Below the pieces are notes generated by a model. It had not been told where the DNA came from and made no database searches. It worked only from the letters and a program-made list of their open reading frames with translations. The position numbers and the translations under genes are program-made. From contig WPIO01000012.1 in NCBI GenBank assembly GCA_009760855.2, forward strand, positions 4,794,001 through 4,858,000: DNA of 64,000 bases, written 5' to 3'. Positions 54,958-64,000 of the stretch are shown here, piece after piece (the stretch's first letter is position 1; each line of letters begins with the position of its first letter). The DNA is from Cristatella mucedo. Lineage: Eukaryota; Bryozoa; Phylactolaemata; Cristatellidae.

Positions 54958-57013
54958 CCTAACTCGAGTGCATAACAAACTGAATGGTAAGAGCTCAGCC
55001 CTAGTTCAGAAAGGCCTTCGTACGAGGTCAAAGTTCGAGATTCCAAGGGCTTCAGCTTCTAGCCGTGCTCTGGGAAAAATTGAATATCGTCGAGTGCCGA
55101 CATCCACATGTAATCTGGTCGCAAAGTTGGTGTTAGAAATTGCGATTAGGCTAAACTCTATATTCAATACAGTAACTGTCGTATTCTGATAACAACGCGA
55201 ATTTCCTCTTGGATTCAAAACTTTGCGACAAGAAATGCTAAAAAGGTGAGTGTTACATATCTATTGATTTTACCTTTGAATAATAGGTTCCTCGTTGCAA
55301 GCTCTCTTTGCCACACAGCTGTGAAAGTGTTGCTCAACACTTCGGACGTGGAATTCCAATAGCTACCCGATTATTGTTTCACGAGTCTCCATTAATCTGC
55401 GGGTACAGATGTCCCATTAATTATTCCTACCAGACTGGCACATACCGCGCCGGAATGACTTATTCCGGCCACTGCTGTGCGTTTATTAACTATTAAGAGA
55501 ATACCTTAAATCTTTAAACTTGTATTCGTTTGTTGGAATGGCTACAGCACCACCCTGTCTTTTTAAGCATTAGGCATGCTTACAAAAGCATGAGCGAACC
55601 TTTATTTATCAGCTTTTGGCAGCTGAATTGGAATGCTTGAAAGATAAATAGTGCTGGATGTCATCGAAGGAGAATAGACAGCCAACTGCACAGCTGTCAG
55701 AGGTGCAAACTAAAGAGTGACCGTCCAATGGATAGCATTAAAGAAATGAGATAAAACCTTGATTTATTGAAATTCCCTTGTATTCAAACTCCAAAGTGCC
55801 ATACGCGATGACCCTATCGATTGTCACTCCCTCTTAACAGAGAGGAGGTACAATAAATAGGCTGAGAGCTAGTATTTTTATCTAGGGAGTGTGCAAGACC
55901 TGCGAAACTTGTTTGCTCGGGCAAGATCCTTAAGATTTGTATATAGGCGGGGCTAGACGCACAGCTGATACAAGTTATAGCACAAAATCCTATCCATAGC
56001 TTATTCGACACGAACTCGGTGGTTACTTATCGAATGGTATTAAGGCCCAATTGCGTCTTTCGTGACGATCTGGGAATCGTAGAAATAGGGGTCGGCCCAG
56101 GTCAGTGCTCCCCGTAGCGGGGAGGGGGGGGGGGGGTGGAGGGGAGGCAAATGCCTCCTTGTCCCCCTCTGGCTCCACCTACGGTTATGATATATCTCTC
56201 GTCTGTGAAATTTTGACTTTGCTATGGTACATAGCTGTAACTTCTCCAAATGCCTACACTTCAAGGTTCACCGAGTGCCAGGTGCCGCCCGCATATGATA
56301 TGTGCTACCTGATAATTATTACCTTCGCTCATTATGCGTTGACAAGGCAATAATAACAACAAATCTTACAAGCGCCATTAAGCGAGACCTAAGCAACAAC
56401 ACGCGGACTTATCTAAATTGTGATTAGGTCAAAATGGACTATTAAGAAATTAGTGAATACACTGGTAGTGCATGTAGTCTGAGCATGGGGCTTAACATTG
56501 TACTGAACGATGAGGTCCCACGCTAACCTCCTACGGGTGGCAGGATTCACCTGTTAAATTCAATTCAGGGTGTCGTAAGCAGGTGGCCCGGAAAACCACG
56601 TGATGGTTAAGTTTCAACAGGTCCCCTTACTGCTTTCCAAAGTCTAATCCATTGAACAGTTTCGATAGCAGACATTCGCGTCATAGCTTGGCGAGACGAG
56701 ATCCTATGCGAAGGGTATGGTACTGATCTAGGAATCTGAATTTCTCAGCAGCTGCTGCCAGCGTGAGACAAGGATCGCATTGGACTGACTCCACAAGTAG
56801 CCCTGAGAAATTTGGTCAGCCGGTTGACAGCTAATGACTTAATCGGAGCCAAAATTCGGACCAAAAACCGGAGCAAAAATTTGAGCTCTTTTAGTCTCGG
56901 CTTGCTACAGTATTTTGCTTTCATTTTACGGTACCGCAGGCTGCAATGAAATTATGGTGGAGACAAAATGAAATCAGTCATTTTCTACCGGACCGTTCTC
57001 CATTCTTGTCGCA

Positions 57014-57016
<3 letters not shown>
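54958..57016. other. No gene; possible DNA-transposon edge near 56085-56190
   Basis: 56127-56140 has a poly-G run flanked by GGGGAGG...GGCAAATGCCTCCTTGTCC and CTGGCTCCACC. Similar words occur at 62645-62720, so this may be one repeat family. The rest is unremarkable. Confidence 0.35.
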
Positions 57017-57091
<75 letters not shown>

Positions 57092-57137
57092 CATACATAT
57101 ATATATATATATATGCATATATATATATATATATATA
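57017..57137. repeat. (AT)n microsatellite
   Basis: About 120 bp of TATATA with a few CATA interruptions. The following 57138-58996 shows no supportable feature. Confidence 0.95.
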
Positions 57138-58996
57138 ATTTCGCTAGGGGAGGTAGGTAAAAGCCTGAACTGCAGCAGTGAGCACCCACCAAGAAAAAAC
57201 TTACCTGTCATTAAGCATTCCAAGAAATATACAAGAGTCAGGTGTGCCATATGCTCTCCTTCTAAAAGGTGTACGGCGATCGATGAGATAAGATGGGTCT
57301 TTACACACAAGGTTTAATATAATTATTTACGATCGTCCGGTGCTGGTTCCGCCAACGCACCAGTAAGCGAAGCTTCCTGACTAAAGAATGGCTAAAGAAG
57401 TACCTGTTACTCAGGCCCACACACAGAAATACGGTGCACATCTAGTGGCTCGTCATCTAGTGGCCCGTCCTTTATTAGCTATAGATTAGTAAGAGTCATA
57501 ATACAAGAACTGGCTGTTCATGTAAGATGTGCCCCTTTTGATTGCTGATGAATTACAGTTTGAAGTAACAGCAAAATGAAATCGTTTTTTTTACAACGCT
57601 AATATATGCTATATAATAGTAGCTCTGTGTATAAATCCTTTTGCCTCTTACGGGAATTGGTTGGACAACGACAGAAGCGGCTGTCGGTTTTCCAATGGCA
57701 TTCGATTAGCTGCTAATTGTAGCCGAAGGCTTTTCTCGAGGTAGGCTTTCAGGTCTGCATCGATCAGCTAGAACCCTCTGGCTAGCGGCTGTAGAACGTA
57801 GAACACGCCAAAAAATTCTATGCTTGTTAGAAAATAATAGCACACACAATTAAATTTTGCAATAGATGTTTAGCCAGCTGCCGGCACTTATTCCCAAGTT
57901 TGGCTAATCAAGCTGTCTCCCAAAAAGCCTATGAAGGAAGCTATGCTGCTATTTCAGCTGATTTTCTCTCTTTTAAATCGTCAGTCACAGGATTTTCTTC
58001 CAAACCTACTCAGCGACTTTATGTAGACAAATTCTAGCGTCAGTCGAGTTGTCGGCCTACCGTAAAAAAGGGTGCGTCTTCCGTAAACCGTTCTTCCGGC
58101 GAGCAACTAGCTGGCTATGCAGTAGGAACAGACGCGTGTACCTAGCACGGCCGGCAGTAAGTTCTGCAGGGCATATTAGGCTAGCAAGTGATCAAGGCGG
58201 CCAGCGTACCGCCAGTGGTCATCAGCTGCCTTGCTACAGTGTGCAGCAGCAGCCTTTATGCTGTATTGATCACTAGAGACCAGTGACTCTTCAAAGTCAC
58301 TAGGCCAGTTGCAACTCTGAGGCGAAGCCTGCCGAAGCGTCATGCGTAGGCGAGTCTTCCCTCTCTCTCGATCTCTCTCGTTCTCTTGGACATATCTCTT
58401 TACTGAGGAATAAAGATAAGGCGGTTTCTCCACTGATTTTGGAGTTTTTAACCGTCCTTACACGCATTCGGCTCCTATATGTGGTTTCCTTGATTCTATG
58501 ATATCTACGGAGTATCTGAATTTTAACCTAGATTTTCTCCAACCTGTCTTTGAATATAGCTTGAATGTCATCATCGAGACCATCTGCGGGCAACCGGATA
58601 GCAATGTAGGGCAACCCAGATTTAGCTGTTTTCAACTTTTCTCTCAAAAATCAAAGTTTTTTCTTCTGTATCAAGCAGGTGTTTTATCATGCGCTCGTCG
58701 TGGCGACTTTAGACCCTATATCTCTATTCACGTACCTAAACATCTAAAGATACTTGACTTTTGCATCAACTTTGCCAGGTACCGTGTGTATCCCAGTGAA
58801 TCGGCTAGTGGCGACGGCATTGCAACGAGCCGGCCTACAGCAAAGAGTTTTTTTGCAATTGTTAATTGACCTTGATACTGACTAGCTGTTTACAGAAGTC
58901 GTCATTTGGGAGGCCTGAACCAGCTCACCGAAGGCTATTCTCCTGCCCCAGACTTTCCAAAACACGAGTAAAACCAACTTTCAACTTCAATAAAAT

Positions 58997-59172
58997 AAAA
59001 TCCTAGCTGATTAAACAGCCTCTTTTTGTATAGCGACAGAAGAGCCTTTTACGGCTATCACCACCGCTTGCAGTGGCGATAAAGGATCGCCCACCGCAGG
59101 AATCGAACCCACGACCTCGGGACCGAGGTCGTGAAAGCAACTGCCTTACCTAGTGTGCCATCACGACTCACC
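58997..59172 (-). mobile_element. SINE-A, near-consensus copy
   Basis: Very close to 10577-10768. It has the intact arm CACGACCTCGG-TCCC-GAGGTCGTG, the B box GGGTTCGATTCC, the body GGTGATAGCCGTAAAAGGCTC and a TTTTATTTTATT tail. Confidence 0.85.
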
Positions 59173-59279
59173 AACTTCCGTTGAGACAGCCTGAACCGTG
59201 CACCAGAAAGCAGGCATGCCCCTTTATAGGTCACGTTAGACCTGACTAAAGAGATTTCTTATTTTATAATAGTAATAAG

Positions 59280-59490
59280 AAAACTTGTATTGTACCTGAT
59301 GGGTCTGCTGTACCTCAACAGCTGACCAGTCCGGCGGAAGCCGCCGGGGCGAGAACAGCGGACCCACTGGCAGCAGTTGCTTCCAGCCCAGCGTGTTGGC
59401 CGTGCGGCCCGGTCTCGGGTTTCCTTTAATAAACAGTATCTGCCTGAGCCGTCTTGATCTGTTCGCGACCGCACAAACATAACAGTACCT
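59280..59490 (-). repeat. Dispersed repeat, copy 2 (inverted to 53855-54062)
   Basis: Reverse complement of the copy next to the provirus, with moderate divergence. The long minus-strand frames here follow from the repeat. Confidence 0.7.
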
Positions 59491-59499
59491 TATGAGATC

Positions 59500-60837
59500 T
59501 ACATCTATTTCTAGACACTTGAGATATGCAGAGCGCGCACAATGACAGCACGAACATGGATACAAAAAAATTCACATGGACAGAGCGATTGTTAAGAAGA
59601 GGAGGCGGTTTTTATCTTCTTTTTAAATGTCAAGTCACGGGATGTCGCGATGCCAGTCGGGAGTGAGGTCCATGTTTTGAGAGAACAAGAATCGAAAGCA
59701 GTGCGTGTAGGCTGGCGCCAGTCAGCACGCACGCCACGCGCCGGTACACAAAGACGAAACGCAGACACCTAAGGGGCTCCAACACTGGTGTAGTTCGTGA
59801 ACGCTCGCAGCGTTACACCGCACAGCCGCTCTCCCCTCCGTCCTATTGCCCACTGCCTCCTCTCCAGGCAGTGACTCACCTTCTTAAAACATCTCATTTA
59901 ACCATAAACCCATGTAACCATAAACAAATAAAACCATTAATCCTCAATAAACCGTAAAACCACACGCCCCTGCAGCATGAAGATCACAAATCTCAGCACT
60001 AATATGCTCAAGATCAAAACAACACGCAGCATCCACTCAAGGGAAAAATCACCTGACAGCATAACAGCACTGTCGCAGTCCAAAAAATCGCCTTTTAGCA
60101 TAATCGGAAGTTACACGAAATCACAGTGAGATTAGCTTGAGGCTTAGCTAAATGACGTATTCAGATGAGCTGGTAATACGATGCGATGCCTGATTAGGAC
60201 GTATTTCCGATAGCCCCACTTTTTACATACCCATCGGAAAACGCTTAGTGTGTGAACTAAGAGAGCACAGCCTGGCAGGGCTTTAGATCATTTTGAGATA
60301 GGTCTAGTCCCCTCTGAAGAAGCACATTGAAGCAGGTCTCCAAAGGTAAGTCTCCCTTGCTGCTCCTTGGAGCCTCGTAGCCTCAGCCTTGTTATCACCA
60401 CGAAGGAACTAATGTCATTGGTGGGGGGCTGACTATGGACGTGCGTAACTTCTAGTTGCCTTTCAGGGACAGGACTAAACCATACCATTATCAACGACCT
60501 TGGGCAGAAATTTCTCAAAGCCCAGGGCTCTAGCAATCGAATCCACAGGATTTTTTGCAGCTTTTTTCAGTAGCAGGTGGTTGGCTCCCTGCAGAGGCTA
60601 AGATCCGCCACGGAAAGCTATGGCTGGATATGTTTCACTCGTGCCGGAGCACCTGCAACTGGCCAATCGGCAGCCCGACTCCTCCAATCGAAAGCGGGGG
60701 GGGGGGGGGGGGGAGCTCGGAGGCTAGACCGACATGCAAAGATGGACAGCTGTTGGCAATAAGTATTTTTCAGACATCTTCGAGGGACCATCAGGAGAAT
60801 GAATAAATAGTCGTTCGGTTCTCGATCAAGATCGTGA
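59500..60837. other. Worn LINE 3' fragment and unassigned DNA
   Basis: 59600-59705 (minus) contains the LINE ORF-end words seen at 63480-63560 (ACTTGACATTTAAAAAG, GACTGGCATCGCGACATCC). 60120-60200 also looks like LINE 3' region. A 16-18-bp poly-G run is at about 60698. No gene recognised. Confidence 0.4.
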
Positions 60838-61005
60838 CCGCCCAGGAGGCAAGGTGCTCGCTTTTAACGACCGAGGTCGTGGGTTAGAATCCCGCAGTGG
60901 GCACTTCTTTATTGCCAACTGCAAGAAGTGGTGATAGCCGTTAAGGCTCTGATGCCCTTATACAAGCGAGGCTGTTAAATTAGCTGATATTCATTTATTT
61001 ATAAT
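60838..61005 (+). mobile_element. SINE-A copy, plus strand
   Basis: Head with GGAGGCAAGGTGCTCGC, a shortened arm ACGACCGAGGTCGTGGG, a B-box-like GGTTAGAATCC, the body GTGATAGCCGTTAAGGCTC and a TTCATTTATTTAT tail. Confidence 0.7.
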
Positions 61006-61424
61006 TTAAGTACTGACAAAGATGCGTTGAGGCCAATGATGTAAGAATAACTAACCATATGTATCCACGTGTGCTGCTGGACCGCAATCAACTTTTAGGA
61101 ACTGTAACGTATAGTAATACTGCCATTTGATCTTTTATTTCGGGCTTTTCTTGTATTTTACTTTCACGCGGACTTGCTTCTGCATGTTCATTTCATCTCT
61201 AGCACATAGACGTTGCAATATCTTGAGTAGAATTTGAGCATATGTGGAAGACAGATCAGCCACTTTGTAGTTAAACGAAGTAATCATCAATGGTCATAGA
61301 GAATGGACCGTCTGTTTCAACAGTTTTATATTTTGCTGCAAGGAATGACTTAATAGGTCTTCACAATTACATCATGTGCTAGAAATTAGTACATGCATCA
61401 TGCTGGACATTTTTAGTAATAATA

Positions 61425-61490
61425 AGAATACATTTGTATAGTGCCCTTAGAGAACCAAATCTCTTTCTAGACACTTTACAGATTCTGCAT
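61425..61490 (+). repeat. LINE tail fragment
   Basis: AATAATAAG..TATAGTGCCCTTAGAGAACC...TCTAGACACTTTACA, the LINE tail hairpin family. Flanking 61006-61424 and 61491-61899 show nothing else. Confidence 0.55.
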
Positions 61491-61899
61491 ACAAAGCCTT
61501 AATAGGTCTCCTTTTAATGAAGCTTATCCAATCGGCATTTGGATAGCTACATGCTACACATTTATTGATTGTTGCTCACTCCAAGTTTTCTGTATAGTAC
61601 TAGTGTTTTAGCTTATGCTTTCCTGCTTACGAGATCCATGTGATGTAAGTGGCTCTCAGTGCAGCTACTCGAATTCGTTTGCCTTTGCACAATCTGGACA
61701 CAATGTTTACCTTGATCTTGGTCCATGTGACTCGTCCTTTGTGTGCTTATGTGTGCTGACACTGTACATACTGCTACTAACTATATTTGCATGCTGACCC
61801 TGTGCATGTCAGCTCTCACCATATTAAGCTTGTTGCTATTGAGCATGCTACACTACATACTTGACCATGCATCTTTTGCAGCACATGTTAAGTGCTAAT

Positions 61900-62050
61900 G
61901 AAACACTAGGTAAGGCAGTTGCTTTTCACGACCTCGGTCCCAAGGTCGTGAATTCGAATCCCACGGTGAGTGATTCGTTACTGCCACTGCAAGCGGTGGT
62001 GATAGCCTTTAAGGATATTCTGTCGCAATACAAAAGAGGCACTTAAACCA
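61900..62050 (+). mobile_element. SINE-A copy, plus strand
   Basis: ACACTAGGTAAGGCAGTTGC, arm CACGACCTCGGTCCCAAGGTCGTG, B-box-like GAATTCGAATCCC and body GGTGATAGCCTTTAAGG. A LINE tail in reverse follows at about 62058-62112, ending in (ATT)n. Confidence 0.75.
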
Positions 62051-62114
62051 GCCAGTATCTATAGAAAGAGATTAATTTCTCCGAGGGCGCTACACAAATG
62101 TATTATTATTATTA

Positions 62115-63060
62115 TCATTTGTTTCACGTAATAAGGTTGCTGACGAGTGCCTCTGCCCTGCAACAACTAGACAAGATAAGTTCTGTGGAGATCCGGAAAT
62201 CTCTTTTCCATGTTGCTCAATGCTGCTTCAGCTATTTTCTTAATTCTTTAAATTTCCTTGCTACTTTAGATATAATATTAGCTGACTAATGGTAAAGGCA
62301 TTAGGCATTGCTTGTCGATCGGATTCGCTCTAGTACTCTAAACTTTCATGGGCAGCCGCAGAGAAAACTGCTGTATAGATGATTGTCACTTCGCAGTACT
62401 GACGTTGGCTGGAAATGCTGGTGTAAATACCTTTATTTCCAAGCAGGTATGCTGTTGGTCAAAAGCCAAGTTCCAAAAAGCTATCTTTCCAAAGTAGGTT
62501 CCGACTTTTGTTTGAAAAAACTTCTGATTTTCACGAAGCTCTATCCTGATCGCCGCCGCATTCTTTTAAGGATCTTGTTGGTGGAGGTCAGGTGGTCTTA
62601 AATAAGTGAGTAATGCAAATGTAGCTTTTGAGCCTGTAGTGCCCAGTGGCAGAGCCAGGGGTCAGGAGAGGGCATTTGTCCCCCCCCCCTACAGCTGGGC
62701 AGCAACTTGAGCTGCCTCCTGCTCCTAGGCCCACACTGTCCTGAACTCATTAATCCACTCAATTAAAAACAATCGAGTTTGTGTTGAATAGACACAACTA
62801 TTTGCCATTATTTTATTAATTTTTTCATTAATTGTAGGTCTAAATCTGCATACATGAATATCTTGCCCTATCTGAAGTAATACTCATCACTACTGACTTC
62901 GGCTCCATTCTTGTCTGCTCATCACAGCCCTGCATTATCACACCACCTTACAAATGTCTGTGTGCTGTCAATTTCATTCCACAGATCGAGAAACGACTCG
63001 TAATTTCATTCATAATAAATGATAGAACTGATATTCCACAATTATCGAGGTTAACAAAAA
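62115..63060. other. No gene; poly-C repeat fragment at 62640-62720
   Basis: The fragment GTGGCAGAGCCAGGGG...GGGCATTTGTCCCCCCCCC resembles 56085-56190. Otherwise nothing. Confidence 0.35.
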
Positions 63061-63065
63061 AGTAA

Positions 63066-63137
63066 TTCCCTAGCCGGGAATCGAACCCGGGCCACGGCGG
63101 TGAAAGCGCCGGATCCTAGCCACTAGACCACTAGGGA
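63066..63137 (-). tRNA. tRNA-Glu (UUC)
   Basis: The 72-nt gene folds as a full cloverleaf: acceptor TCCCTAG/CTAGGGA, D arm TGGTCTAGTGGCTA with an A box, anticodon stem CGGCG/CGCCG with loop CTTTCAC (anticodon TTC), and T arm CCGGGTTCGATTCCCGG. The discriminator is A; no CCA is encoded and there is no intron. The sequence is of ordinary animal tRNA-Glu type, which supports a metazoan host. Confidence 0.95.
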
Positions 63138-63204
63138 GACACAATGCTAATGAAATAGTCTTTATATATATATATTTTGAATGAAATATCCACCTAATAG
63201 CAAT

Positions 63205-63778
63205 AATAATAGCAATAATGCACTTGATAAAGCACCCACACAGAATTCGATCTCTCTCTAGGCGCTTTACATTTGCTGCAGAGGGAAACACAATTGAATG
63301 GTGAGTAATATCATGCTTGATAAACAACATGAATAACATGGTTAGGGGTAACATGCACAGGGTCTGCATGCAAATGTGGTTAGTGGCAGCATGCACAGTG
63401 TCAGCACTCATAAGCACATGAAGGACGAATCACAGGAACCCACTAAATGCTGTCCTAAATAGGTGTCTTTAAGTTCTTTTTAAATGTGGTCAAGTCAGGG
63501 GATGTTCTGATGCAAGTCGGGAGGGAGTTCCAGGCTTTGGGAGCATACGAACTAATTGCATGGTCTCTAAAGGATTTGAGGTTTGTACGAGGTAGTTGTA
63601 GACTGTTGGATTCCAAAAAGCGGGTGGAACGATGCTTGGCCTGGGGGGAGTAGATCTGAGAGATTGGCTGTGGCCAAAGAATGAACCTTCCACATCGATC
63701 GCTGACACCATTGACAGCTTTACTTTCAAGAATATACTGTAGTCTGATTCGCGTTCGCACGGCCTGATAAACGGGCAT
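63205..63778 (-). mobile_element. LINE 3' end (ORF2 terminus plus 3' UTR)
   Basis: The minus-strand frame 63778-63455 ends with PRTNLKSFRDHAISSYAPKAW, NSLPTCIRTSPDL and FKKNLKTPI, the conserved end of CR1/L2-type ORF2. The 3' UTR (63454-63205) ends in the hairpin AAAGCGCC...GGTGCTTTATC and a (TTA/TTG)n terminus. This is the best copy for defining the LINE tail found repeatedly in the window. 63779-64000 shows nothing further. Confidence 0.8.
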
Positions 63779-64000
63779 TTAATATCAGGGATCTTGACTC
63801 ATTTCGTTATAGGTAGCAGCAGTTAGATGCCAGGTGGAAAATTTAAGGGTCCTCATCCAGTCACTTTTCTCAGCAAGCTAGGTCTTTAGCCAGCTTGTAA
63901 GCTGGCTAATCAGTTTGAGCTAGCAATTCCATCTGATACGCCTTTCTAATGAGGCCAAGTGTCGAAAATGAATAACTTACAAGTCAATCGTCGCTTAAAC

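Noticed and set aside
60838-60910. A tRNA gene
   Set aside because: The head belongs to SINE-A: it cannot form a normal acceptor stem and has the SINE body and tail downstream.

Overview
The window is animal genomic DNA carrying one large integrated DNA virus-like element. The host assignment rests on a canonical metazoan-type tRNA-Glu(UUC) gene at 63066-63137, CR1/L2-like LINE fragments, tRNA-derived SINEs, a solo LTR and very long microsatellites. A marine or other invertebrate fits best, but the species cannot be named from sequence. No complete host protein gene is supported; a GC-rich candidate first exon (4822-5067, minus) and a heptad-repeat ORF (25493-26356, minus) are the only plausible host coding pieces.

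Flanks (1-30354 and 53461-64000): these are repeat-dense. One SINE family (SINE-A) occurs at least seven times, a second (SINE-B) has a LINE-like tail, and LINE 3' ends share a conserved GCGC hairpin tail. A LINE at 20540-24500 was hit by a solo LTR (5-bp target duplication GACCT) and by a second insert holding a telomere-like CCCTAAA array between inverted C-rich and G-rich arrays. There are also (AG)n, (CT)n, (AT)n and a ~335-bp (TAG)n tract.

Centre (30355-53460): a 23.1-kb AT-rich Polinton/Maverick (adintovirus-like) provirus. It is bounded by 123-bp terminal inverted repeats (6 mismatches, no gaps), each itself an imperfect palindrome, and by a CGGCT target duplication. In order it holds: protein-primed DNA polymerase B; a cluster of small unknown genes; two decayed fiber-like genes (minus); a membrane-active minor capsid candidate; an HNH-AP2 endonuclease (minus); a phospholipase A2 gene; a zinc ribbon-adenain protease fusion (minus); the packaging ATPase; three penton-like genes; a coiled-coil protein; the major capsid protein; a YqaJ-like nuclease; an intact fiber; a zinc-finger gene; an rve integrase; and a two-TM protein.

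Together these form a replication, packaging, capsid and integration set. Polymerase, ATPase, protease, PLA2 and major capsid genes are each broken by in-frame stops and some by frameshifts, while integrase, nuclease, two penton-like genes and one fiber are open. The copy therefore looks defective, unless some breaks are assembly errors. Most genes start directly behind a TATAGA-like motif, which I read as a virus-specific promoter that leaves almost no 5' leader.
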